A program made the position numbers and the translations under genes. From positions 550,350-614,349 of the forward strand of contig NZ_JAKMCM010000002.1 of NCBI RefSeq assembly GCF_022662015.1: 64,000 bases of DNA, read 5' to 3'. This document shows positions 17,240 to 24,964 of this stretch, one piece after another (within the stretch, counting starts at the first letter, position 1; each line of letters begins with the position of its first letter). This DNA comes from Aestuariivivens sediminicola. Its GTDB lineage: Bacteria; Bacteroidota; Bacteroidia; Flavobacteriales; Flavobacteriaceae. The notes under the pieces were generated by a model. The model did not search any database. It worked only from the letters and a program-made list of their open reading frames with translations, and had not been told where the DNA came from.

Positions 17240-18040
17240 ATGAAACAAACCTTTGCCCTAATGCTCTTATGTCTTGTGATATGCAGTTGCGGTTCAAAGA
17301 AAAGGGCTGTTGCTCAAAGGCCTGCTGAAGAACAAAAAGTTAAGAATAGAACGGTTACCGGGGGTATTGAATCCAAAGAGAACGTTACCAAACCCGTACC
17401 GTCTAAAAGCTATGCCAATGCAACGGAGGCCTATGTCGATACCTATAAGGACATTGCCATTAGGGAAATGGAACTGTACCGCATACCCGCAAGTATTACC
17501 TTGGCACAGGGCATTTTAGAATCCGGTTCGGGAAGGGGCCGACTATCCATAGAAGCAAACAACCATTTTGGAATTAAGTGTCATGATTGGACAGGTAAAA
17601 AGATTTATCACGATGATGACAGGTCCCAGGAATGCTTCAGAAAATACAAGGATGCCAAATATTCGTTCAGGGATCACTCATTGTTTTTATCAGAGCGCAA
17701 GCGTTATGCCTTCCTGTTCGATTTGGATCCCTACGATTATAGGGCATGGGCCAAAGGGCTGAGGGCAGCGGGGTATGCTACCGATAGGAAATATCCACAA
17801 AAATTGATCTCTCTAATAGAACGTTACGAACTCTATAAATACGACAGGGAAGCTTATGGTTATGAACCGAAATCGACAGTTGATGTTTCGAAAGGTGATA
17901 TTAAGCATACTGTTATAAAGGGGGATACCTTATATTCTATTTCAAAAAAATACAATACAACGGTGGAGTCGCTCCGACAAATGAATGGTTTGGAGGACAA
18001 CATTATTAGTATAGGTCAAATTTTAGTCATACAACTATAA
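17240..18040 (+). CDS. Glucosaminidase (GH73-type) lipoprotein with LysM domain
   Basis: 266 residues. A lipoprotein signal peptide ends at VICSC (Cys 17). The glucosaminidase domain (about 55-190) has the catalytic glutamate in TLAQGILESGSGRGRLS and the following NNHFGIKCHDW; a conserved YRAWAKGLRAAGYATDRKY closes it. The C-terminus is one LysM repeat (about 220-266, HTVIKGDTLYSISKKYNT) that binds peptidoglycan. It should cleave the glycan chain from the outer-membrane side. The start codon directly abuts the stop of the PLP-enzyme gene, and hemL follows after 9 bases; this three-gene order recurs in flavobacteria without an obvious functional link. Confidence 0.95.
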   Translation: MKQTFALMLLCLVICSCGSKKRAVAQRPAEEQKVKNRTVTGGIESKENVTKPVPSKSYANATEAYVDTYKDIAIREMELYRIPASITLAQGILESGSGRGRLSIEANNHFGIKCHDWTGKKIYHDDDRSQECFRKYKDAKYSFRDHSLFLSERKRYAFLFDLDPYDYRAWAKGLRAAGYATDRKYPQKLISLIERYELYKYDREAYGYEPKSTVDVSKGDIKHTVIKGDTLYSISKKYNTTVESLRQMNGLEDNIISIGQILVIQL

Positions 18041-18049
18041 TAACAGATC

Positions 18050-19336
18050 ATGATTTATCAAAGAAGCAGTGCACTGTTTGCCGAAGCTGAACAAGTCATA
18101 CCCGGAGGTGTCAACTCTCCGGTAAGGGCGTTTAAAAGTGTAGGGGGGACCCCTATTTTTATTAAACAGGCCAAAGGGGCCTATCTCTATGATGAAGATG
18201 GTAACCGACTGCTAGACTATATCAATTCCTGGGGCCCGATGATTTTAGGTCATGCCTATCCACCCGTAGTGCAGGCTGTTATAGAAAAAGCTAAAAAAGG
18301 AACTTCTTTTGGAACACCAACCGAAATCGAAACTGAGATCGCATCCTTGGCGGTATCCATGGTGCCTCATATTGATAAAATACGATTTGTCAATTCCGGA
18401 ACAGAAGCATGTATGAGTGCCGTGCGCCTCGCTCGTGGATTTACAAAGAAGGAAAAGATCATAAAATTTGCAGGTTGTTATCATGGTCATAGTGATTCTT
18501 TTTTAATTCAGGCCGGTAGTGGAGCGGTTACTTTTGGAACACCGAACAGTCCCGGTGTTACGCAGGGAACGGCTAAAGACACCTTGTTAGCCCGTTACAA
18601 TGATATAGCCCATGTAACTGAACTGATTGAGGCCAACAAAGATGAAATAGCCTGTATCATCATAGAACCGGTGGCTGGAAATATGGGTTGTATACCTCCC
18701 AAAGCAGGCTTTTTACAGGACTTGCGCGATCTGTGCACAGCTCATAATATACTGTTAATTTTTGATGAAGTCATGACGGGCTTTCGACTGGCCAGGGGCG
18801 GAGCGCAGGAACTTTATGAAATAGCAGCAGATATTGTATGCTTTGGAAAGGTGATTGGCGGGGGATTACCGGTCGGGGCCTTTGCCGCTAGAAATGAAAT
18901 CATGAATCATTTGGCCCCGTTGGGTCCGGTTTACCAGGCGGGAACCTTGAGTGGTAATCCCCTGGCTATGGCGGCAGGATTGGCGATGCTAACGGCCTTG
19001 AATGAGGATCAGGAGATTTTTAAGCGTTTAGAGGAAAAGACCCTCTATCTGCATAAGGGCATTGCCGAAGCGCTGCAGGATCATAAGATAGCGCATACCA
19101 TAAATAGAAAAGGTTCAATGATCTCGGTCCATTTTGATGAAAACGAAGTTGTCGATTTTGAAACGGCCGCAAAAGGGAATAATCCACGCTTTAAAGCCTT
19201 TTTTCACGGGATGTTAAATGCCGGTATTTACATTGCCCCCAGTGCCTTTGAGACCTGGTTTATAAGTGATGCGCTTAACTATCAGGATTTAGATTTTACA
19301 ATTGCTGCGGTGAACAAAGTTGCAGAGACCCTATGA
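18050..19336 (+). CDS. hemL: Glutamate-1-semialdehyde 2,1-aminomutase
   Basis: 428 residues, the usual length. It converts glutamate-1-semialdehyde to 5-aminolevulinate in C5 haem synthesis, using PLP or PMP. Diagnostic sequences are the N-terminal [52 protein letters not shown] and the cofactor lysine in [15 protein letters not shown]. All are intact, including the [13 protein letters not shown] segment [16 protein letters not shown]. It is last in the operon with the glucosaminidase and is followed at once by a strong bidirectional terminator. Confidence 0.98.
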   Translation: MIYQRSSALFAEAEQVIPGGVNSPVRAFKSVGGTPIFIKQAKGAYLYDEDGNRLLDYINSWGPMILGHAYPPVVQAVIEKAKKGTSFGTPTEIETEIASLAVSMVPHIDKIRFVNSGTEACMSAVRLARGFTKKEKIIKFAGCYHGHSDSFLIQAGSGAVTFGTPNSPGVTQGTAKDTLLARYNDIAHVTELIEANKDEIACIIIEPVAGNMGCIPPKAGFLQDLRDLCTAHNILLIFDEVMTGFRLARGGAQELYEIAADIVCFGKVIGGGLPVGAFAARNEIMNHLAPLGPVYQAGTLSGNPLAMAAGLAMLTALNEDQEIFKRLEEKTLYLHKGIAEALQDHKIAHTINRKGSMISVHFDENEVVDFETAAKGNNPRFKAFFHGMLNAGIYIAPSAFETWFISDALNYQDLDFTIAAVNKVAETL

Positions 19337-19339
19337 AAA

Positions 19340-19377
19340 GATAAAGCGCATTTCTAATTTCAGAAATGCGCTTTATC
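19340..19377. terminator. Bidirectional terminator between hemL and the DUF4890-like gene
   Basis: A perfect 16-bp stem, GATAAAGCGCATTTCT with its complement, and a 6-base loop AATTTC. It starts 3 bases after the hemL stop codon and ends 34 bases before the stop of the convergent gene. It serves both directions. Confidence 0.9.
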
Positions 19378-19411
19378 ATCAACCAACTATAACCAATCAA
19401 ACTAAACTAAA

Positions 19412-19885
19412 TCATTGTTGCTTTTTCATTTTTTTTGCATGTTTTGCCCTTTTGTCCTTCATGCCTTCTTTTCTTTTATGAGCCATTCTCGCTTGTGCCT
19501 TTTCCCATTTAGCAAACTGCTCCTCATTTAGAATGGTTTTCATTTTCTTCTTCATTTCAATTTTGTGATCTAATAGGGCATTCATTCGTTCTACGCGCTG
19601 TTCTTGAGAAGGTTTTTCGGCAGTTCCGGCCTCTCGCTTCGCTTTTCGTTCTTCCATTCGTGCCTTCCTGGCTTTTGCCTGTTCTAAATTTATGGCGTAA
19701 ATTTCTTTCTGTTGCTTATCGTTCAAATCCAAATGTAGGGTCATTTTTTTGGTTTGTAAAGTTGCCATTTCCTCTGCCGAGAGATGCATCATTTTTCCAT
19801 GCTCTCTAGGGCCTTCCCTTCTCGGTTCCTGGGCATTAAGCTGAAATGCCATCAGGGCAAGAACCATTAAAAAAAACTGTTTCAT
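19412..19885 (-). CDS. Secreted basic helical protein, DUF4890/Spy-CpxP-like
   Basis: 157 residues from the ATG at 19885, chosen because it begins a signal peptide (MKQFFLMVLALMAFQLNAQ). The mature part is almost wholly helical and very rich in Lys, Arg, Glu and Met. The patterns LSAEEMATLQTKKMTLHLDL and LNEEQFAKWEKAQARM resemble the LTxxQ-type repeats of Spy/CpxP periplasmic chaperones and DUF4890. A periplasmic chaperone or stress role is inferred. Between its stop codon and the shared terminator is a 30-base stretch, TTTAGTTTAGTTTGATTGG and onward, that also occurs at 23177-23198. Confidence 0.8.
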   Translation of the reverse strand: MKQFFLMVLALMAFQLNAQEPRREGPREHGKMMHLSAEEMATLQTKKMTLHLDLNDKQQKEIYAINLEQAKARKARMEERKAKREAGTAEKPSQEQRVERMNALLDHKIEMKKKMKTILNEEQFAKWEKAQARMAHKRKEGMKDKRAKHAKKMKKQQ

Positions 19886-19994
19886 ACTATTATTTTTTAA
19901 ATTGTTTACTCTTTTGACTGATGTCGGGCGCAATGGTTTAATGCCATGATTATTTTAACTGCTTTTTAACGAAATACAGCGTGTATTGAGAGGC

Positions 19995-21215
19995 CTATTT
20001 TTCAGTAATGGGAAATTGAAGACCTATCCCCGTTTGAAAATCAGGAGCATTGTTAACTAAAAAATCTTCCTTAAAATAAAGCGATAACTTAAATTTTGGA
20101 TGTCCGTAGGTATAGATGAAGGTCCAATCCGATAAGGCACGATACAGTTTTTCAACACCGTGTTGCCAACCGCCTTTAATTTCCTGCCACTTCCCTAAGA
20201 GTTTATAATAATCGGCCTCCTCAAGTTGGTTATATCTGGATTGGATTCGGTAGTTCACTCCAAAGGCATGAAAATGCTGCTTCATGGTATAGGTCGTGTA
20301 CTCAAGATGTGCTTCGATAGCAGCCAGAAAGCGGTTGTTTCCTAAATCCACCCTCTCCCCGAAATTGATGCTATTTTTATGAAGTACATTGGCCCCGACT
20401 CCGATCTGGAAGACTTTATGCTTATCCAGGAGCAGTTTTTTAATACCGGCCATCGAGAGTCCGAAATCGATGGACGGGTTGAATTTAGAGGTGTTAATTC
20501 CCAAATGGGTACCCAGATTAAAATACAGTTGCTTCGCTTTATTTCTCAGAGAAGCCGGATAATAGTAATGGTTCAGCTCCAGACCGCTTATAAAAAAATC
20601 ATTATTGTTGAGTGTAAGCGTACGACCATTGCGATCGGTATATTCAAAATTAACCTGATTTAAACCGTAATACCGCCGGCCATAAGGGTCTTCTCCTCCC
20701 CAGAGCGTACTGTGGAACCATTCGATGGCCTCATCGTTCGTAAATACGGAAAACGGATACTTTCCGTTGGTTATTAAATAGGATCGAAGTGAGATGTACA
20801 GTTCATGCTGCCGAGCTAAGGGAACCTTTAAATTGACTCGGAATTCCTTAATTACAGCATCGATAACAATGTTTAAATAATCGGCAGGTGTGGTTTCCTG
20901 ATCTACAAAATTAAAACGTCTGTCATGCCAGATCACCTGGCTTAATTGCTTCCTTACCTCCGGATCTTTAGGGAAGTAGGCTTCAACAAAAGGATGAAAA
21001 TTATTACCACTCGAATAATTAAATGAAAGGACAGCGGTCTGGGCAGGCTGTATTTTGAAGTTCTGTTCTATTCGCGAACTGAACATGCCAAAATGATGGG
21101 TGGCTAAAATATGTGGTTTCTCTATTCCAATTTTTAAGGATAAGGAATCTAGCCCTTGCCCTCCGGACGTTTGAAAGCATAAACACAAAATAGCAGGCAG
21201 CACATTTTTTAGCAT
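19995..21215 (-). CDS. Probable outer-membrane beta-barrel protein, unknown function
   Basis: 406 residues with a signal peptide (about 1-19, to GGQG). The rest is rich in alternating aromatic and polar residues typical of outer-membrane strands (for example ISGLELNHYYYPAS, FHAFGVNYRIQSRYN) and ends with a strand (DFQTGIGLQFPITEK). The general layout recalls DUF3187-type barrel proteins of about 300-400 residues, but I cannot confirm the family. The segment WHDRRFNFVDQETTPADYLN is conserved-looking but not recognised. It stands alone, divergent from the hydrolase pair, with 62 bases to the next gene downstream. Confidence 0.6.
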   Translation of the reverse strand: MLKNVLPAILCLCFQTSGGQGLDSLSLKIGIEKPHILATHHFGMFSSRIEQNFKIQPAQTAVLSFNYSSGNNFHPFVEAYFPKDPEVRKQLSQVIWHDRRFNFVDQETTPADYLNIVIDAVIKEFRVNLKVPLARQHELYISLRSYLITNGKYPFSVFTNDEAIEWFHSTLWGGEDPYGRRYYGLNQVNFEYTDRNGRTLTLNNNDFFISGLELNHYYYPASLRNKAKQLYFNLGTHLGINTSKFNPSIDFGLSMAGIKKLLLDKHKVFQIGVGANVLHKNSINFGERVDLGNNRFLAAIEAHLEYTTYTMKQHFHAFGVNYRIQSRYNQLEEADYYKLLGKWQEIKGGWQHGVEKLYRALSDWTFIYTYGHPKFKLSLYFKEDFLVNNAPDFQTGIGLQFPITEK

Positions 21216-21335
21216 GCGATAAAAATAACTAAAGTATAATTTTATAATTGCCTATTTTGAATAAAAATCGCCCTGGCAGGAATAACATTGTATTACTGGT
21301 AATTATTGTATCTTAGTAATTTAGGAAGATTAGAC

Positions 21336-22214
21336 ATGGCTACATGGTTATATATACTCATTATCGTTGTACTGCTGTACATTGCCATTAGTATTGCCTT
21401 GTTTTATCTGCAGGATTACATGCTGTTTAAACCCGAAAAGCTTCCCAAGGATTTTGAATTCTATTATGAAAATCAGGACATCAAGGAATACAATCTTGAA
21501 ACACGTGACGGCGCTGTAATTAACGGCGTTTTGTTCAAACCCAAAGGAGAATCGAGAGGTATTGTACTGTACCTGAAGGGAAATTCAAAAAGTATAAAGG
21601 GATGGGGTAAATTTGCCGTCGATTTCACCCGACATAATTTTAATGTCTTAATGATCGATTACAGAGGATTTGGAAAAAGCACCGGAAAGCGATCGCAAAA
21701 AGCCATTAAAAGGGATTTACAGGAGGTGTACAACAAAATAAAGGAACGTACAACAGAAGATAGAATTATTCTTTATGGCCGATCTTTGGGTTCCGGTTTT
21801 GCGGCGAAACTAGCCTCATTAAACCATCCGAAAATGCTCATTTTGGATGCACCATACTACAGTCTGACCAAAGTAACGGCGCGATACATTCCGTTCATGC
21901 CCTTATCGCTCCTGGTTAAGTATCCCTTACCAACGTACAAGTGGTTAAAGTATGTGCAATGTCCTATTCATATCATACATGGTACTAACGATAAGCTTAT
22001 ACCCTACAAGACCAGTGTTAAACTGTCTAAGGTCAATCCGAAATTAACAAAATTACATACCGTAATTGGGGGCGGACACAAAAACTTAAATAATTTTGAG
22101 TCCTATCATAAGATGATTCACGATATTTTAAATGCACAACCCCAGGACATCGATTTGTCAACCACAAGTATACATGTCAAACACAGCTCCAAAAAAAATA
22201 AAACAAAGGCTTAG
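21336..22214 (+). CDS. Membrane-anchored alpha/beta hydrolase (first of a tandem pair)
   Basis: 292 residues from the ATG at 21336, preceded by GGAAG; an in-frame ATG at 21306 would cover a -7-like box TATCTTAG. An N-terminal membrane segment (about 4-25) is followed by a BEM46/YqeI-like alpha/beta hydrolase domain: LKGNSKSIKGWGKFAVDF, DYRGFGKSTGKRSQ, the nucleophile elbow GRSLGSG and the acid-base end DKLIPYKTSVKLS with GGGHKNL. All three triad positions are present. The substrate is unknown. Its last 41 bases overlap the start of the second hydrolase, so the two are translated together. Confidence 0.88.
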   Translation: MATWLYILIIVVLLYIAISIALFYLQDYMLFKPEKLPKDFEFYYENQDIKEYNLETRDGAVINGVLFKPKGESRGIVLYLKGNSKSIKGWGKFAVDFTRHNFNVLMIDYRGFGKSTGKRSQKAIKRDLQEVYNKIKERTTEDRIILYGRSLGSGFAAKLASLNHPKMLILDAPYYSLTKVTARYIPFMPLSLLVKYPLPTYKWLKYVQCPIHIIHGTNDKLIPYKTSVKLSKVNPKLTKLHTVIGGGHKNLNNFESYHKMIHDILNAQPQDIDLSTTSIHVKHSSKKNKTKA

Positions 22215-22998
22215 GCAAATAGCCTTTATCATTGCGGTCAGTTATTTTATTCTACTGACCTCAGTTTATATAATGCAGGAAAGGCTGTTATTCTTACCTA
22301 CTCATTTGGAACAGGACTACCGGTTTGAATTCAATTATCCCTTCGAAGAACTCTTTTTAAAGGCGACTGATGGTGCACTGTTGAATGGTATTCATTTCAA
22401 GGTGACTCAGCCTAAAGGGGTTATCCTTTATTTTCATGGCAATGCAGGCGACCTCTCCAGATGGGGAAAGATAGCCGAACCATTTGTGAAAAAGGGATAT
22501 GACCTTGTTATGATGGATTATCGCACTTATGGCAAAAGTACCGGAACATTGGCCCATGATGTTTTTAGTACCGATGCCCAATTGTTCTATGCCTATGTGC
22601 GCGATCATTACAAAGAACATGAGATCACGCTTTATGGACGTTCACTGGGTACGTATATGGCTACCTGTCTGGCCTCGAATAACAAACCCGGGCAACTCAT
22701 CTTGGAAACGCCATATTATAGTATGGTTGATATTGCTGAACGGCGTTTTCCCATCTTTCCGGTGAAACAACTTTTGAAATATCCCTTTCCCAGTTATAAA
22801 TGTATTGCCGAGGTTACCTCTCCAATCACCATCATCCATGGTACCGAAGATGACATTGTTCCTATAGCCTCAGCCAAACGATTGAATGCACTTGCACCCC
22901 GATCATTAACTACTTTTATTTCTATTGAAGATGGAAAGCACAATACCCTAGGGGAAGATGAACGCTATTGGTCTTATATGCACACTATTTTGCCCTAA
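22174..22998 (+). CDS. Membrane-anchored alpha/beta hydrolase (second of a tandem pair)
   Basis: 274 residues from the ATG at 22174 (MSNTAPKK). It repeats the design of its neighbour: a basic N-terminus, one membrane segment (about 14-33), and the domain with ILYFHGNAGDLSRWGKIAEPF, MMDYRTYGKSTGTLA, nucleophile elbow GRSLGTY, TEDDIVPIASAKRLN and the histidine in EDGKHNTLG. The shared spacing of motifs, and phrases such as LETPYYSMVDIAERR versus LDAPYYSLTKVTARY, show that the pair arose by duplication. The reading frame differs from that of the first gene, with which it overlaps by 41 bases. Confidence 0.88.
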   Translation: MSNTAPKKIKQRLRQIAFIIAVSYFILLTSVYIMQERLLFLPTHLEQDYRFEFNYPFEELFLKATDGALLNGIHFKVTQPKGVILYFHGNAGDLSRWGKIAEPFVKKGYDLVMMDYRTYGKSTGTLAHDVFSTDAQLFYAYVRDHYKEHEITLYGRSLGTYMATCLASNNKPGQLILETPYYSMVDIAERRFPIFPVKQLLKYPFPSYKCIAEVTSPITIIHGTEDDIVPIASAKRLNALAPRSLTTFISIEDGKHNTLGEDERYWSYMHTILP

Positions 22999-23052
22999 GA
23001 TGCTCTGAGAGAAGATTAATTCTTAAAGAAAATATAAAATTTCCAATTGTGC

Positions 23053-23199
23053 TGTTAAACATTTCTAAATAAGTTTTACATCTAAAAAAAAATATGTCTC
23101 TTTGTGTTATAATTTAGTACAGTCTAGCGTTATAATCTTTTCATAACATTTGATAAGAGTTAAGTTAGTAAATAAATTTAGTTTAGTTGGTTAGTTAGT
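23053..23199 (+). promoter_or_regulatory. Duplicated TGTTAAAC-type upstream region and possible short transcript
   Basis: This gap of 512 bases between the hydrolases and the repeat protein (22999-23510) has no gene. It holds two related blocks: 23025-23068 and 23378-23428 share an A-rich stretch, CAATTGTG, and TGTTAAAC followed by TTTC-TAA. The first block is followed, after about 80 bases, by TAACATTTG (near 23146-23154, a -7-like box), TTTAGTTTAGTTGGTTAG (23177-23194) and a strong terminator. It may encode a short RNA, or be what is left of a deleted gene resembling that at 23511. Confidence 0.35.
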
Positions 23200-23229
23200 A
23201 AAAACCCGGTAATGCAATGCCGGGTTTTT
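23200..23229 (+). terminator. Strong intrinsic terminator
   Basis: The stem AAAAACCCGG / CCGGGTTTTT has a 10-base loop TAATGCAATG. It lies 201 bases after the second hydrolase gene and may end that transcript or a separate short one. Confidence 0.85.
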
Positions 23230-23412
23230 ATTTTGATCCATTTTAAAGAAGTGCGATACGGCCTAAGATGTCATCCTTTAAAATTTATGGCGAGTTTATG
23301 CTGGCTCGGCAAGCTATTCTGAAATACCAAAATTGGACCAATTTTAATTGATAAGTAATCACATTTTGGTGTAGGAAAATCTCTTAAGAAAAACATAAAA
23401 AAATCGCAATTG

Positions 23413-23485
23413 TGTTAAACTTTCCTAAGGTGTGTTAAACCTTTCACAAGGCACGATTTAATTCAATAATACTGTCCTACCTTTG
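23413..23485 (+). promoter_or_regulatory. Promoter and TGTTAAAC repeats of the tandem-repeat protein gene
   Basis: The -33 element TTTA (23457-23460), 17 bases, and the -7 box TACCTTTG (23478-23485) fit the Bacteroidota promoter. Upstream, TGTTAAAC occurs at 23413 and 23433 as direct repeats 20 bases apart, each followed by TTTC; a further copy overlaps the -7 box at 23484. The first two are placed well for an activator. Confidence 0.6.
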
Positions 23486-23510
23486 TTAAACAAACCAGAT
23501 TAGTTTAAAG

Positions 23511-24110
23511 ATGAAAACATTAATCACACTTAGTAGCATGTTAGTTATATCGCTAACGGCTGCGTCGTTAAATTCAGGAACAATTGGGTTGAACTTCGAA
23601 TGCGATGAGGCCCACATAGAAGAATGTCAATTATTTTCCGGTGCTACAGAACACGATACTCTACAACCGGTTGATATTGAGGATATAAGTGTATATGAAT
23701 TAGATGAGGCCGTACTTATTGGTTTTGATACCAAACAGTATTTGCCCATAGGATTCAATCCTTTGAAGGGGAAGGGTGACTTAGACTGGAATTCGATTGA
23801 ACTCTTTGAATTGGAAGAAGCCGTTAGTATTGATTTTGACACCAAACATTATTTGCCTGTAGGTTTCAATGCTTTAAAAGGGAAGGGTGATGTAGACTGG
23901 AATTCGATTGAACTCTATGAATTGGAAGAAGCGGTGAACATCAGTTTTGACACAAAAGACTATTTGCCCGCAGATTTCAATGCTTTAAAAGGAAAGGACG
24001 ATATAAATTGGAATTCCATAGAACTCTATGAACTTGAGGAGGAGGTTTGTCTTGGTTTTGACACTAAAGCCTTCTTACCTGCAGACTTTTACGCACAACA
24101 AAGTCTTTAA
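23511..24110 (+). CDS. Secreted acidic protein of 37-residue tandem repeats
   Basis: 199 residues: signal peptide (about 1-20), a short unique part, then four repeats. Full repeats start near residue 58, at 95 and at 132 (each SIELYELEEAV, FDTKxYLPxxFN, ALKGK, WN), with a shorter last copy at 169-199. At the DNA level the period is 111 bases. The repeats are acidic and probably form a beta-rich surface or cell-envelope array. I recall similar FDTK-x-YLP repeats in other flavobacterial hypothetical proteins, but no function is known to me. Only two cysteines precede the repeats (31 and 39), and one lies in the last copy (180). Expression is from the promoter at 23457-23485, and a terminator follows. 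Confidence 0.85.
   Translation: MKTLITLSSMLVISLTAASLNSGTIGLNFECDEAHIEECQLFSGATEHDTLQPVDIEDISVYELDEAVLIGFDTKQYLPIGFNPLKGKGDLDWNSIELFELEEAVSIDFDTKHYLPVGFNALKGKGDVDWNSIELYELEEAVNISFDTKDYLPADFNALKGKDDINWNSIELYELEEEVCLGFDTKAFLPADFYAQQSL
23682..24107 (+). repeat. 111-bp tandem coding repeat (about 3.8 copies)
   Basis: Units begin near 23682, 23793, 23904 and 24015. Neighbouring units are highly similar in DNA (for example GACTGGAATTCGATTGAACT recurs), pointing to recent unequal duplication. Confidence 0.85.
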
Positions 24111-24135
24111 GATTAATAGCAAAGCCCCCAAGACG

Positions 24136-24168
24136 AAATGCCGCATCAATTGAGCGGCATTTTTTTAT
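24136..24168 (+). terminator. Terminator of the tandem-repeat protein gene
   Basis: The stem AAATGCCGC / GCGGCATTT with loop ATCAATTGA is followed by T5; it lies 26 bases after the stop codon. Confidence 0.88.
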
Positions 24169-24280
24169 GTTTAAGAATAAAAAAAAATCTATTAAGTTGC
24201 CTGGGCCAAGGGTAGTGACATCACAGCATATAATTCCAAAAGGACCCTCTTTACCTAATTACGGATGTAAGCTTACATTT

Positions 24281-24799
24281 TTAATATTTCGGTTTCCAAT
24301 TTTTATGGGTTACAAATGCAGGAGGTTGTTTGGTAAACCGACCGCGCTCCTTTAATCGGTCCACCAACCAGTGGTACCATTCAAAATAGGTGGGGTGATT
24401 ACCGCTCTCCCTTGCATCCACTATAAAATTGTGTAATATATCCCATAATAATAGTGCGACACCACCTACCAGATCCTCGATCGCATCTATAGGGACCACG
24501 TCCTTATACACTAGGAGTCCGATGGTCTCAAATTTCATACATACCCTTAAGACTGCGGCTTTATATTCCGGTCCAAGGGCCTTGAATTCTTCGGGTGAAA
24601 GGTGTGGTTCCAACTCTGCCAGTATGCGGTAAGCTTCCGTAAACTCCCTGTCTTCAAAAGATCGCGCACATTCCATGACCGCCAGATCCCTTCGCTGTTG
24701 CCGATTGAGTTTGAGTTGTTTAATTCCAATCCAGATGCCATAAAGTACCGCTATGATACCCAATATTTGAACAATGGCAAGTATGATATTTAGTGTCAT
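24281..24799 (-). CDS. DUF4760-type membrane protein
   Basis: 172 residues. An N-terminal membrane segment (about 2-24, LNIILAIVQILGIIAVLYGIWIG) is followed by a basic QLKLNRQQRRDLAVMECARSFED and an all-helical cytoplasmic domain. The pattern (membrane helix, RxxxLAVMECARSF, central VCMKFETIGLLVY, end with WYHWLVDRLKE) fits DUF4760, a family of unknown function found widely in environmental bacteria. There is no operon partner: the next minus-strand gene upstream is 166 bases away. A role in signalling or transport cannot be supported. Confidence 0.7.
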   Translation of the reverse strand: MTLNIILAIVQILGIIAVLYGIWIGIKQLKLNRQQRRDLAVMECARSFEDREFTEAYRILAELEPHLSPEEFKALGPEYKAAVLRVCMKFETIGLLVYKDVVPIDAIEDLVGGVALLLWDILHNFIVDARESGNHPTYFEWYHWLVDRLKERGRFTKQPPAFVTHKNWKPKY

Positions 24800-24964
24800 T
24801 TTACAGGTTTTATAGTTGTGTAATGCTGCACTTATGGCATGGTGGTAAAAGATTCAATTCCAAATATATTTTACATAATCAAGAGGCACATCTCGCGCTG
24901 TGTAACAAATATAGGGTTTAAACTTTGAAATTGTGACTATGCCATACCGGCCTTTCGATAACTT

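Noticed and set aside
23682..24110. Regular 111-base repeats, considered as a CRISPR-like array
   Set aside because: The repeats are coding, too long, without unique spacers, and translate into a clear protein repeat.
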